Below the pieces are notes generated by a model. It was not told the origin of the DNA and searched no databases. It saw only the letters and a program-made list of their open reading frames with translations. The position numbers were made by a program, and so were the translations under genes. 45,861 nucleotides of DNA from Phoma sp. XZ068. Lineage: Eukaryota; Ascomycota; Dothideomycetes; Pleosporales; Didymellaceae. The stretch spans positions 1-45,861 of the forward strand of contig RBKR01000032.1 in assembly GCA_004835665.1 (NCBI GenBank), in the 5' to 3' direction. Position 1 is the stretch's first letter. Every line of letters starts with the position of its first letter. Below, one piece after another: positions 1-10,696 of this stretch.

Positions 1-481
1 TCCGAGTTCATGTACTTTACCTTCAGGGATTGCCGATGCAGGTTCTTGTACAAGTCAACATCTTCCACTGTTGCCTGCGAGCAGTCCGTGCCGTGCAAGT
101 GGGGACGAATACAATTGGGAGACGTATGAGTACATCATGTGTTTTGTCTCAAGTCCTGGAAGCGCACAAGGCAGGTATTCTTTCAAACCCCAAATGTGTC
201 GCTTGTTAGCAGTGCTGTCTGTGCGATGCCGGTTATCATTCATTGGTCCTTTGTTGATACATTCTGTCTCACTTGAAGTCGGATATCGGTTGATCGAGTA
301 CCGTCTGCCATGCCTTCGCTGGATCAAGGATCGCAACATTATGATGCCGATGCTCCGTTTCTGTTCCATTCTTACCCATAGGCAAGCGCTTCGACCGACC
401 TATTGCTGCAGATGTAGCAGCCGTGAGTTATAAGAACTTGGTCTCGTCAATTCGGCATCATATCAACATCTCATACCCATT
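1..481. other. No supported gene
   Basis: Overlapping ORFs of 104 aa (-, 55-369) and 120 aa (+, 71-433) run through this stretch. Neither shows a recognisable motif, signal peptide or intron structure. It may contain the 5' flank or a lost first exon of the membrane protein that starts at 482. Nothing else is seen. Confidence 0.4.
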
Positions 482-1327
482 ATGGACCGCACATTTCTCA
501 TTGGCTTTACAACCAGTTATTCCATCAGTTTGCTCATGACCATTTCACTCTTATACGCTGATATCAGAAGACATAGGCTGCAAGCAGCGACCTACTTGGA
601 GAAGGTCTTAGCTATTGTCTTCGGCTTTGGTCAGGTAGCGATCATAATGGCTGCAATCATATCCGTAGTGGTTGCCTTTATCACCAAATTCAGGCGTATT
701 GGCTAGAACCACTCTTCTTGAGTACTCTCCAAGCTGATGTGGCAATCAACGTATGTTATCTCATTCAGCATATACCTCAAACTCACCCTTACCAGTTCAC
801 TCGGAATCTACGCTTCACTGATCATTCGACCTGGACAGTTGTATACGTATATAGCATGTTTTTTCACCATAACACTGGAGTTCATATTCCGCATAAGGCA
901 TGGATGTGCTTCCTCACCATACAGCGTCTTTTGTTAACCAACGGTAGGAACGAAACTTCACAACACGGATATGACTCGTTCCTGTATCTTGCTATTTTGC
1001 CAACTCTTGCCTTAACAATCTCAGGTCGGCGGCTATGCGCGCACAAACGAGCAGGCGGAAGCGGCCCAGTTTATAAAAGGTTTGTTGTTTGCCTTCGTAA
1101 TCTCGAATGCCGCTGCAGCGCTCTGCCAGCTGATCACTGCTATGACTATCTACGTTCACTTGGTCGCACACGGGGTGATAAGTGACTGGCTCAATCAATG
1201 CATGTTACTTGTACGTATTAGCACAATTTTCGAGGCTTTTCTGACATGGACAGGCCTGTACTTCAACTCAACTTCTGTGCCCTCTCGTTTTCTGTTTGGG
1301 CCGGGTGACGTCTTACCGAGTAGCTAG
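482..1327 (+). pseudogene. Multi-span membrane protein, frames broken
   Basis: Three open segments (482-706, about 737-937 and about 1020-1327) are rich in hydrophobic spans and together give six or seven predicted membrane helices, as in fungal seven-helix integral membrane proteins of unknown role. The first segment starts at ATG 482 with a helix followed by a basic loop (YADIRRHR) and a second helix. Coding continues past the TAG near 705 in another frame (an LEPLFLSTLQADVAIN stretch), followed by a GTATGT donor near 751, so part of the structure is intronic. A single-base shift beside an AAA run near 690 is also needed. The last segment carries NEQAEAAQFIKG, then three helices, ending at 1327. 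I do not recognise the family and infer no function. It is either a decayed gene or one whose frames are damaged by sequence errors. Confidence 0.5.
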
Positions 1328-2019
1328 TTTGGACAACTATGTGGGTCACGAGAGCAATATCAGGCTCAATAATTTCTGAGAGCAAATAAGTCAAACGGCG
1401 ATAATATGTTTATATTCGTCATTTTCCGATTGTACCTGTATGATAGCATACCAAACAATATTTTCGGCGCTACTATTGGTTCAACCCTTGGTCAGTGTTA
1501 GTATTAGCTACACTGGAAGGCACGCCTTAGTGACAGCCCTAGCGGTCGTTCAATTGAGAGAGCAGGAAAGCGGAGTATGGTTGTGCGGGAAAAGTGTTGA
1601 TCTGACACTAGTACTCCTATGGGAGGCGTTTAGGTAGCTATCATCTCCCTTCTCGTGATCAACGCAGTTACTTACCTGGAGACCTCCCGACGCCGTTTGA
1701 CCAGCCAGCCTGGAACACTCAGTGCTCGTCGGCAGCCTCGACGGCCGCAAGCCCGATTTGCAAGCTAACTCCTAAGTAATCTGAATACAGCACATAATTG
1801 AACCATCGCCAAGGTTTCCTCAACGATCCGCGATAGTCTAGAAGCAGTGACAGCAGCGGCTGAGGAGGCTACAGAGATGGGGAACCGACGCCAGAGGTGA
1901 ATTGAGTTATCAAGACAAAAGAGGGCTAAGGTACAAAGGCAAGAGTCTACGTTGCATGGAAGCTAGAGAGTGCTCCACATGTATGTACAAAGTCTCCGCT
2001 CTTAGCATATGGCCCCCAA
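1328..2019. other. Intergenic, possible membrane-protein remnant
   Basis: A 65-codon plus-strand ORF (1440-1637) contains one hydrophobic stretch and could be a remnant of the preceding membrane-protein gene. It has no recognisable motif. The rest holds nothing I can identify; the 3' end of the TPR gene lies at 2020. Confidence 0.3.
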
Positions 2020-3070
2020 TTACGACATTTTGAACTTGTCTTGATGCTGCAGAACCAACGCAAGGTTGTTCATGCTCGTAAGTGTGGAAGGGTGTTGCCA
2101 TCCAAGCTCTTCTAGTTTTCCTTCCAGTGACTGCCAATTCAGCTCCTCAGATTCCTTGTACTTGCCCTGAAGCTGCAGCAGCGCCAAGTTGCTCATACTA
2201 GCAAGTGTCGTAGGATGATGCTTTCCAAGAGTCTCCTGAAAGCCATTGAGAGCTCGCTGGTTCAGCTTTAATGCCTGCTTGTATTTGCCCTGATGCTGTA
2301 GTACTAGCGCTAGATTACTCATGCTTGTTAGAGTATCCGCATGACATGGTCCCAGCACCTTCTTACTGCCTTGAAGTACCAAGCGATTCAGGTCTTCTGA
2401 CTCCTCGTAACTGCCCAGGCGCTGTAGCGTTAACGCTAAGTTGCTGATGCTTGTAAGTGTGAAAGGATGCAGCAAGCCCAATGTCCGCTTGAACCCTTCC
2501 AAAGCCCGTCTGTTCAGTCCCACTGCGTCACTGTGGTATCCTTGGCTTGACAACACCCCAGCCAGATTTCCACGCTCAACAAAGTCCGTTGGTCATTCGG
2601 TCCTAGTACGCTATCTCTCACAGCCAGCGCTTCAGTGATCATCTTTTGTGCCATGGTATAATCCCCGCTTCCATAAATACCATGCCACATTCGTGACCAT
2701 CTGTGCCCACGCTTCCCATGAATTGAGAGTGATCGGGACACAATTATAGGCCCAGTCAACATACGGAAGCAGCTCCTGACATCTTTTCCCAGTTCTCAAA
2801 CTCTCCAGTAGGAAAATTCCGCGCCAAGTACTCCAGGCATGGGTCGTCATCGTTGCTTTCTACTAACAAAACAGTCTTTAGACCTTTGTTTGCCAGTCTG
2901 TCTTTCATGTGCTGAAACCAGTTTTTCGAAAGTCGCAGGTTGTTGTACGATCGCTGACGACGTTTTGGCTTGATTTGATTGTTCAAATCCGTACGTTTCT
3001 CTAGCACCCTGAACTTGAGGTATTCCAGCAAACTAGGTACATAAAGGCCCGTCTCAAAGGTCAAGAGCAT
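2020..3070 (-). pseudogene. NLR C-terminal part: linker plus TPR repeats
   Basis: Reading from 3070 down, the product has a short N-terminal region, the linker signature FPTGEFENW, then LLPYVDWAYNC, WAQMVTNVAWYLWK and at least five tandem TPRs of the TPR_10/TPR_12 (kinesin-light-chain) type, with repeated HP.TL.SM.NLALVLQ and LNRRAL blocks. This order is what follows the NB-ARC or NACHT domain in fungal NOD-like receptors, which act in non-self recognition and programmed cell death. No nucleotide-binding domain is present upstream, so this is a truncated copy or a TPR-only derivative. Coding moves between frames near 2790 (an AAAA run), 2685 and 2575, each explainable by one base; the last 178 codons (2556-2020) are continuous. 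NLRs are one of the recurrent Starship accessory families, which fits the neighbours. Confidence 0.75.
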
Positions 3071-3443
3071 ATTCGCTGGGGCTGATTAGAAACAAGAAAT
3101 CTTTATAGAGGTAAGAATGGCTGCTCAAACAGTATTGATGGACTTGGGTAGAATTCTGCCATCCAGGCAACTTTTGTTTGCTGAAAGGGCGGGTACTGCA
3201 ACCTTGAAAGTGTTGCCCGATAACTGTTTCCTTGCCAAAGCCCGAGTCACAGAAACATAATCTCGAGAGTGGGTTAACTGTTTTCAGTCAGAATTGCTGA
3301 GTACAGGAACCTGTATCCCGCAGTTTAATCGCGCTTGGACCCGGTGCAATCGCAACCAGGGTTCGGAAAGTTCACATTCGTCCAAAGCCGTTCTACGAGA
3401 AAGGAGCACGTGAAAACGCAGGGATTGCGGATAAATTCGACAG
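3071..3443. other. Intergenic, nothing recognised
   Basis: No ORF with recognisable features lies here; a minus-strand ORF at 3284-3538 is a shadow overlapping the next gene. No repeat or RNA signature was seen. Confidence 0.4.
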
Positions 3444-4115
3444 TTAATAAACACAAGCAACGAGCTCTGAACTGCTAACCCCTTTCGCCTTATACACTGA
3501 AGCTGCATTCTTTGTTCCGCGAGATACAGTTGGTGCACTCAACAAGACCAAGTGCTCCGCAATGCGGCACGAATTGAAGAAGCCGTCGCCATCGCAGCAA
3601 TTTTGGCACGGAGTAACGGTGAGGTTGGTGACGTTCTGGGCGCAGTGGAATATAACCGCAACGAGTCGTCCTAATGGCCAGCCATCCGTGCTGAAGCAGA
3701 TATGTTCGTAGCTGCAATCGACCATGGCGCGCCAGTCAGGATTGCTCGCGAACGAAGTGATGGCCCTGATCTTCTGGACATAAGGGTTACCAGTGCTCGT
3801 GGGGACGTGCCTGTGAATAGCTGTTGCGAGATCGTTGACAGCAGCCTTCGTGTTCAGCTTGAGAGCACGACTCCTCTTCACTCCGCTGAGTTAGCTCTCA
3901 AGTTCCTCATATCTGCTAGGGTATATGGTAATATACTCACACCAAACAACGAGTTCATGCCAATCCTCGTTCTCGGGAATATAATGGCCATTGTGAGGTA
4001 GCGTCAATGGGCGTCGAGGATAGTCTTCACGGCCACCGCCGCCAGTAGAGCGCTTGCAACCGGTGTTGGCGTAAGTATCAGTAGTGAGATTGACATGACC
4101 GCGGAGAGTGACCAT
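3444..4115 (-). pseudogene. Unrecognised Cys-containing protein with in-frame stop
   Basis: One reading frame runs from ATG 4115 to the stop at 3444 (224 codons) and is interrupted only by a TAA at 3891-3893. The sequence on both sides of that stop is the same frame and looks coherent. The product contains VVWCEYI, NPDWRAMVDCSYEHICF, HCAQNVTN and a cysteine cluster PCQNCCDGDGFFNSC. No signal peptide is evident at the start. I do not recognise the family. The stop may be a nonsense mutation such as CAA to TAA, or the region may contain an intron that I cannot place. A TATA-like element lies about 50 bp upstream. Confidence 0.4.
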
Positions 4116-4159
4116 AGTGTTGTCATGGAGGAGGGAAGGTGGTCGAGGGAAGGGTAACG

Positions 4160-4168
4160 TTTATATAC
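4160..4168 (-). promoter_or_regulatory. TATA-like box
   Basis: TTTATATAC lies about 45-55 bp before ATG 4115 on the minus strand. The spacing fits a core promoter, but this rests on composition alone. Confidence 0.25.
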
Positions 4169-4361
4169 TATAGCTGGCGCGTGGTTGGCGCGTGCTTACC
4201 GCGCAATCAGGCGGACGTCATATACGCAAACGGGATCCCGATTTGAGAAACACAGTTTACCGAATCAGTTGATCGAATTTGTAAAGACTACATGTTGCTA
4301 ACGTTGTATACTGCCTGCCTAGCGGGACTCTGCTCACATCGGCTCAAAGCTCAAAGAAGCT

Positions 4362-6723
4362 TCACCAAACTCGCCAACTCTGCCCTAACTCAAATCTATG
4401 GAGCGTAGCCATTATGTTAGGGGGAAGATCACCATTATCGACGTCAACTCCTGCCATTAAATTCTCGTCATCGTCGGCGTCTTCTTCTTCCTTACCGCCT
4501 CTATCGCTGCTCTCGGCCCCAGGATCATCTCGCTCGTTTTCTGGAAAGAGCCATGGGGTTTTTAGAAGATCGTCTGAGGTCAGGGGTTTCTGGGTCTGCG
4601 GGTGGAGCTTTTGAACCTTACATGCCTCGAAATAGGTCTGTCTCTGTACGTAGGACACCTCCATGGTTGAGAATGTTTTCTTCCCATATTTTTGTCCTGC
4701 GAGTTGCGCGAATTCTGTTCTGTCCAGAAAATCTGGGTCGGGCACGCCCTTGTACTGTACGCTGATATAAGCATCTTGAAGACGTTCTTTTGCTCCGCGG
4801 CGCACGTAGCCCTCCGCTCGAGGCATCACCACGACTGGGCCGATTTTCACAATTGGATGATCCCCTCTTATGTCTTTCCTTCGTTGCTTAATGTTGAATT
4901 CGGAAACTTTCTGATCAGCCAACCTCTCTGCACCGCCTGGCCCAAGTCGCTGCCTCTGAAAACTTTGAGGTACTCCATCCCTGGCACATCGAGGCCAGCA
5001 TTAACAAAGTAACGATTGTACCTTGCATTATCTGACATAGCGGGTCTTGTTGCTACGAGAGGCCCATGCTCCGTCATGCCATCCTCATACTGGAATACCT
5101 TGGCCATACCTGCTCCAAAGTTCAGTGAGGTGATATCAAGATTCCGCAGCCTCCTCTGACAGGTTGGTTCCAGCAACGTGATTTGTCGCAGTTCCGGTAA
5201 CCACCTTTGCTGCAGGTGCCGTTGCTCCAGATTCATTGGGTTTTTACTGAAGTTTCAGCAGATGAACTTGCTGCAGACCGCTGGGAGGCTGTCTTAGTTC
5301 TATAGCGCGCACCACACTGACCGCTGCCTCTTGTTTCGGAGCTGCTCCGTGAGCCTTTCAAGATTAACATTCACTTCGTCGTAATGCCCGTCCTTATGTT
5401 GGTCGAATATCTCTTTGAGTATAGACATAGGTAAGCAGTGAACGGTTTCTGTCTCTCGTTTTAGAGTTACAATGGACTTATCAATCGTTTCCAGTTTCTC
5501 AATTAGGCTACTTGCCTTGAGAATAGTCTGATCTGTAGTCGTGCTGCCGTCACTTACGCTTAAGACAAAATCATACAAAGGTCTGGTAGCCGTGTCCCAT
5601 AGATCAATCTCGTCAAGAGTCGGTCGTTCTAATTCTGCCTTCATTGTGAAGTAAAGATCCTGATTCTCTTGAGAGGACATAAAGTCATTGAACATTTTTG
5701 TTGCGCGGTCACCCAATACTTGGGTGGGTGGAATGCCCTTGCGTTGTAGATTATCAAGGAAGATCAAACTTGTTTGGAAAAGCTTCTTAGTCTTCTCCTT
5801 TCGGGCTTCCAGCCTTCTCTTGGCTGTATCCTTCTTGGCTGTCAATTCAACAGACTGCGCGGGACTACATGACGCGAGCTGTCGATCGTAGTCTTCAATC
5901 TTCTTTCTCCACGCTGCTTCAGAAGGCGAGTTGTTGAGTCTATCAACTGCTTTCTCTATGGAGTAAATCTGCGCGCAGAGCTCTTCAATAGGGAACTTCC
6001 ACATCCTAAGTAGTTCTTCCTTTGAAGCTGTCCGGTTTCTTGAATGGCAGCGGTTGTGGAGCTGTTTTCTACGCAGCACCTTTTCGCTCTCGGACTTCCT
6101 GAAAGCTCCTCTTCGAGGCTCTTTAGCCTTGCTTGGTAGAGCGCATGGGCTTTGGTGTGAATTCTACATCGACCGTTCAAGGTTTTATAGCAGTAGTTCT
6201 CAATGGTTTTGTTTACTTGGTTTACAACGTTCTGTTTGGGGCTGGACAACTTGGCCTTACCGCCTGGAGCCCATTGGAATCTAAGTAGGTGGTACAATCC
6301 TCGCCATTCCTTTTCGACTCGTTTCAGGCCCGTTTCTCAGGAGCTGTTTTGTTTGATCGCTCACGCATGTAATTCAAGAAGCCTTCGTTGGCGGTAATGG
6401 CCAACTTGTCCTCTATCTTCAGCATCTCTTTGTGCCCGTTGCGCTTCGTCAAGGTTCTCTTCATTGTCCGAGCTAGCTTGAGAAGAAATGTCACTTTCTT
6501 TGTCTGTTTCTTCCAAGGCATCACTATCCACTTCTTCAAGACCCTCTCCCTGCTTCTCTGCGTTTGCTTGGGCTTTGGCAGTGACTCTACAACTGTAGCC
6601 ATCGCTCTCGTTTCCTTCTGCGTCCTTCTTCTCTGTGATTCTGTACTTTCCCTTCTTCTTCCCGGCTTTGTTACTGCTCAAGGGTGCCGAGGATGGACCG
6701 GAGAGAACAAGACTTGTTGACAT
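4362..6723 (-). pseudogene. Unrecognised charged coiled-coil protein, many frame breaks
   Basis: From ATG 6723 the first segment is Lys- and Asp/Glu-rich (SSNKAGKKKGKYRITEKK, then ETDKESDISSQASSDNEEN). The second (from about 6330) holds EKEWRGLYHLLRFQWAPGGK. The third (about 6040-5300) is a long charged helical region. The fourth (5236-4920) contains SLNFGAGMAKVFQYEDGM. The last (4922-4362) contains KIGPVVVMPRAEGYVRRG and an acidic tail. Each junction (near 6430, 6325, 6050, 5300-5150 and 4925) needs a one-base shift or an unplaced intron. The segments are consecutive, share strand and style, and read as one ancestral gene of roughly 700 residues. I do not recognise the family. The number of breaks suggests decay of a cargo gene; error at short homopolymers is the alternative. 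Confidence 0.45.
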
Positions 6724-7016
6724 TGTTAAAGATAAATTCTTTAGTGGATGATGCGAAAAGGCTAATTCTCAAGACCAGCTTAAGAATCTATATTTGCGTT
6801 TGTTATGCCTGAGTAAACCCTGGCAGCGAGTAATTTATATAGAGCAGTGGAGGGCAGAAACGTAGTCTTGTTAGTCGGGAACTGAGTTACAGAAAGCAGG
6901 TCTGCGAATGCATTCACAGAGATAGGGACAGGTGACACCGAAAACTGATTTCAGGAAGACCACCCTAACTTAATAAGATCGCTTGGACTGGTACGGCAGC
7001 CAAATCAACAAATATC
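6724..7016. other. Divergent intergenic region
   Basis: This stretch separates the minus-strand gene starting at 6723 from the plus-strand cupredoxin-like gene starting at 7017. An AT-rich element (aatttatatagag) at about 6831-6843 is a possible core-promoter sequence. Nothing else was recognised. Confidence 0.3.
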
Positions 7017-7784
7017 ATGGCTCGTGTACTCTTATTGATTGTTTTGGGCCTAGGGACCGTGGCGCTGGCCTCCATACCTAGCTCGGATGCTGCGATCTTC
7101 AGTCTATGGAGCAACCCTCAACCATCACATCTACCCTGGGCTTGGAACCAGACCACTCAGACTGCCGAAACAGTTACGCCAACAAATTCAATGTACACTG
7201 ATGTGCAAAAGCCCACCTCCACAGTCAATGTTGGCGATCAAGGGGAGCTCTTGTTCTCCCCTTCTTCGCTGAACGCGTCGGTGGGCAGCATTATCGCGTT
7301 TAAACTTCCTTGCTATGAATCACACATTGACTCAAAGCAACCTTTCAAGCCCTTGTCAGCACAATGGAGGTTTTGACTCTGGATTTAGGCAGTTCAACCC
7401 AGCTAATGTGAGCGGGAAGTATATCATTGAGTATGAGGTTCGAAAGCAGGATCCGCAGTGGTTCTTTTGTGCCCAGAACGTCACAACATCCCACTGTCAC
7501 GCCGGCATGGTCTTTAGTCTAAATCCTGGTGGGGCACATCCTGAGTTTTGCAGAATGCTCGTTCAACAGCCGCAAAAAGTCAACCCACACTGGTCTGCCA
7601 GCAGCCTCCGTCTGACCAGCCGACTAGCAACAGAACCGTGGCCGCACCAAACACGGGAACCATCTCGGCCAGTATCGGGCCAAACTCAACTGCTGTATCT
7701 CCCCCTATTGCGAACTCTGGAAACGGGAAGCCCGTAGTAGTAGGCCTTGGCTTAGTTGCCGGCCTTTATGTTCTATTTTTGTAG
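7017..7784 (+). pseudogene. Cupredoxin-like GPI-anchored wall protein, two compensating frameshifts
   Basis: The start at 7017 gives a signal peptide (MARVLLLIVLGLGTVALAS), then VNVGDQGELLFSP..NASVGSII, the opening strands of the fungal serine-rich cupredoxin-like family. Diagnostic motifs follow: NHTLTQSNLSSPC, GGFDSGF, WFFCAQ and HCHAGMVFSLNP. After these come a Thr/Ser/Pro-rich linker and a C-terminal hydrophobic tail (VVVGLGLVAGLYVLFL) fitting GPI attachment. His, Cys, His and Met occur in the order of a blue-copper site, but copper binding is inferred only. The frame slips near 7303-7308 (one extra base before the FLAMNHT stretch) and returns near 7540-7548 in the original frame, so the central domain is coded in a different phase from both ends. 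There is no room for introns at these points. It is a pseudogene or carries two base-call errors. Confidence 0.75.
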
Positions 7785-8034
7785 ATTATCACCGCCTTTA
7801 TGTAGAGTTCATAGTAATAATCACATACTACTCTTTACTAGCCTTCTTTCAACTTTATTTAGAGAGTTATAAGACCGAAAATCACGCTGATAGTGCGACC
7901 TTTTATAAGCTGTGGCAGCAATACGGTCTAGCAACAACAAGATACAGTAAACGTAGTTAGTCTCGAACCTCATCGTTGCGGGGATGTTTATCTTATTGTT
8001 TTTCTAGGTGTATCTCTGCTTAACTAACTATACT
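7785..8034. other. Convergent intergenic region
   Basis: This is the AT-rich 3' flank between the plus-strand cupredoxin-like gene and the minus-strand secreted protein gene. No motif was recognised beyond composition. Confidence 0.3.
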
Positions 8035-8587
8035 CTACAAACAGGACGCGGTTCGCGATAGATTACCCGGTGTAGTAACATTGTTACGGCACCTTACTCC
8101 TACACATGCGCCCTCACCATCCGCAGTAAGCTGTTCCGAGTCACCAGAGCCTCCAGATATGACAAATAGATCGACAACCGTTCCATCAGTTCCCGAGCAC
8201 TGCCTACTTCGCCGTTAGTGAAGATATCGAGGGCGACGCTGAGGTACGCTTACCATTCTAGCCCTGCGACTCCATTGGGGACACTGTCAGGTATCTTAAA
8301 GATTGCAACCTGATCTCCAGCACAGTTGCTGGGTTTGACAGTGGAAGAGATTGATAGGAAAGTATCGTTGGAAAAGCTCATAGTGGCCTGACACGTAGAG
8401 TTGCGAGAATTAACAAGCCTACAGCATTGTAAGAACTACTGGCGTATGATAGTGGTGAGATGTACTGGTAGTGGAGCTCTTGCCCGGCTTGTACCTGATT
8501 TATTGGACTAAAGAGGACAGGTAGGGTGTAGTCAAAGGGGAAGATCTGAGCTGTTCCCAGCCCAATGAACATAAAGAAAAGCTTCAT
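8035..8587 (-). pseudogene. Small secreted protein, unknown family
   Basis: From ATG 8587 there is a short signal peptide (MKLFFMFIGLGTAQ), then YTLPVLFSPINQVQAGQELH, an opening often seen in fungal secreted beta-sandwich proteins. Coding shifts by one base near 8425, then continues NSTCQATMSFSNDTFLS and NCAGDQVAIFKIP down to a GTAAGC donor at 8253. A second exon, probably starting near 8205, reads CSGTDGTVVDLFVISGG and ends at 8035. The product would be about 170 residues with several Cys and N-glycosylation sites. An effector-like or wall role is possible but not shown. Its neighbour is another secreted-protein gene of similar size. Confidence 0.5.
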
Positions 8588-8596
8588 TGCATGCAT

Positions 8597-10020
8597 GGTC
8601 AGGGTGGATAGAAGCCGAAGATTGAGTCGTCAGTCGCCTTTTAATGTCGGCCTAGCTTCCTGTGTTCAGTAGTCGGTCCAGAGTATCCATGCATCGTGCT
8701 CAGCCATAATGCACCAACGACTACCTGGTTCAGTATACTGTCTCTATCAAACGGTGTCCCGCCACCTTTGATAAATGGCAGAAAATCCCAGAGCCTTCTC
8801 GAGGTCGGTCCAACATGTATCCTAGTTATCCCAGCTTCAGACGTTGTAGTGATCTTGCTGTTCAGTTTGCTGTCCCGGAGCGACACGTTGTAAAACACAT
8901 CTTAGACTGTACGGAGGACGAAGAGAATCTGAGGTCTAGAGCTGCGGGAAATATTCTTTCCGCTCGAGTGAGGCGCCTTGCTAGTCTAATGTCGCGCCAT
9001 AGAATCCAAGTGGAATCTCTCAGCCTCAACGAGATAGGTATCACTCTATTTCTACCTCCACCACCATGCCCTGCGCCAAAGTCAAAATTCTCCGCTATGT
9101 GTAACCGTAAATCCTTTTCACCAACTCTAGCCGCAATCAAAGAAGAGGAGAGCACTCAAGTGCTGCGAAAGACCAACAAGTTTCCAACGAGCGAGAGTGG
9201 ATAACGATGTATGATTACCTTCCAGTCGATAAGCGAAAGGCGCTGTACGTAGTTCCTGGGGCGGAGAAAGCAGGGTTTATCTAAGTGGAGTGCTGCGGAG
9301 TGGACGGGAACTTCCAAAGTTATTTACATTGTGGCGACTACCTAGGTATTAAGATATAAACTATACAAAAGCGCAATTGATCCACAAACATTCCAAGGTT
9401 TACATTCGCCGCCGGGATCGGTTTGTACAGGATGCTGTTTTCTCAAGGTTCACGCTCGGTGTGCCCAACACTCCCTGCTTGCAGCCCGCGGGCGTGAACC
9501 AGAGGGGCAAGTCCACTCGATATACGCGCGCGGGGTTTAATCAACCCATGCGCTCAAGGCGCAACGCGCGTTCTCTTCCTCCCTCGGCCGGAACTTGGCC
9601 AATCATGCTCTACAGCTGGGCGCCCCACGTGTCGTAATCGGACCGCAGATCAAAATAGCCGCAACATCCCGGAACGCGTCTGCGCTGATCAAGTGGAACA
9701 TGACTCTGATACGACATTCGATAGTGCCGAAGATACGATTGGTAATATCTGTGGGCGTACCAACGCAATATTAGAGCAGAAAGTCACCGGTTGGACAGCT
9801 TTCCATGAGGCAAGACACAATCAAAGCTGAGAGCTAATGCAAGTGATTCGCATAATGGTGATGAAAGTGAAAATCTCTACAAGGGTACTACGTGTTGCTC
9901 TTCTATCAGTCTCCCAAGCCGTGTTCAATGACTGCGCCTGCGTTCTCGCGCTTCATAACATGTGCCATGCTCCCTTCACAGCCAGAAGACAATTCACAGG
10001 CTGTAGAAGTCTAATCAAAG
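8597..10020. other. Region without a supported gene
   Basis: Overlapping ORFs occur on both strands at 8641-9204, including a minus-strand ORF with an Arg-rich RDIRLARRLTRAERIF stretch. There are further short ORFs at 9377-9637 and 9837-10049. None shows a family motif or consistent intron signals. GC-rich patches near 9400-9660 look different from the AT-rich flanks. I see no RNA gene or transposon end here. Confidence 0.3.
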
Positions 10021-10479
10021 TCAGTGCGAATGTAGCACCAGGATCATGACACTTGCCGTCTGCTGAAGCTTATGTAGCTCGGCGGCTGTTGCCTCTAGTT
10101 CCTGCACTAGCTTGATGTGCTCCATCCTGTGCTCGTCAAGCGCGGCGTGCGCCGTCATGCAAGTGTCCCGCCACTGACCAATTATCTGCGTAAGCCTCCA
10201 GATCTCGGCTTCTAATTCGCCGCAACGAGTCTGATCCGTGTGCATCTGTGCGCGGGTCTGGTTATGGTTCCAAATCTCCCATTCGAGGATCTGGGATACC
10301 TGTAGGTACAGGTTAGGTTGAGAGTAGGTGGCCTGTGGGGCGTTGTTGGGCGATGGCAGGATGGCAGGCCAGGTTGGACTCCGCGCGAGCTCCACAGAGT
10401 CGGTAGCGTGATGGCTGTTCGACTCATTCTGCTGTCGGCGCCAAAGGAGGGAGGGCAAGATCACTTCTGGAGCAGCCAT
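10021..10479 (-). CDS. Small coiled-coil protein, unrecognised
   Basis: An uninterrupted 152-codon ORF starts at 10479. The N-terminal 60 residues are Pro/Ser/Asn-rich. The C-terminal half is strongly helical with heptad-like spacing (ELEAEIWRLTQIIGQWRD, then HIKLVQELEATAAELHKLQQ), indicating a coiled coil. No catalytic motif or signal peptide is present. Frame preference and composition support coding, but no family is recognised. The ATG is the first in frame; an unseen 5' exon cannot be excluded. It lies head to head with the kinase-like gene downstream. Confidence 0.45.
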   Translation of the reverse strand: MAAPEVILPSLLWRRQQNESNSHHATDSVELARSPTWPAILPSPNNAPQATYSQPNLYLQVSQILEWEIWNHNQTRAQMHTDQTRCGELEAEIWRLTQIIGQWRDTCMTAHAALDEHRMEHIKLVQELEATAAELHKLQQTASVMILVLHSH

Positions 10480-10696
10480 CGCGTGATAGGGGGTAAAATG
10501 TACGACCGAAAGCCAGGAGACAGACGCCTTTCAGGGTCAATTTGTACCTGCACTTCGAGGCCAATGCCGCCGTATGAGTTCCGCTAACTGCAGGCCCCGA
10601 TCGCGGAAGCTGGAGCGTAGATAGGTACATCCGGGCTGCAGGAACCGGTAACCATCATCATTCCCCCCACACATCTCCACTATCGGTTCCTTCTGA

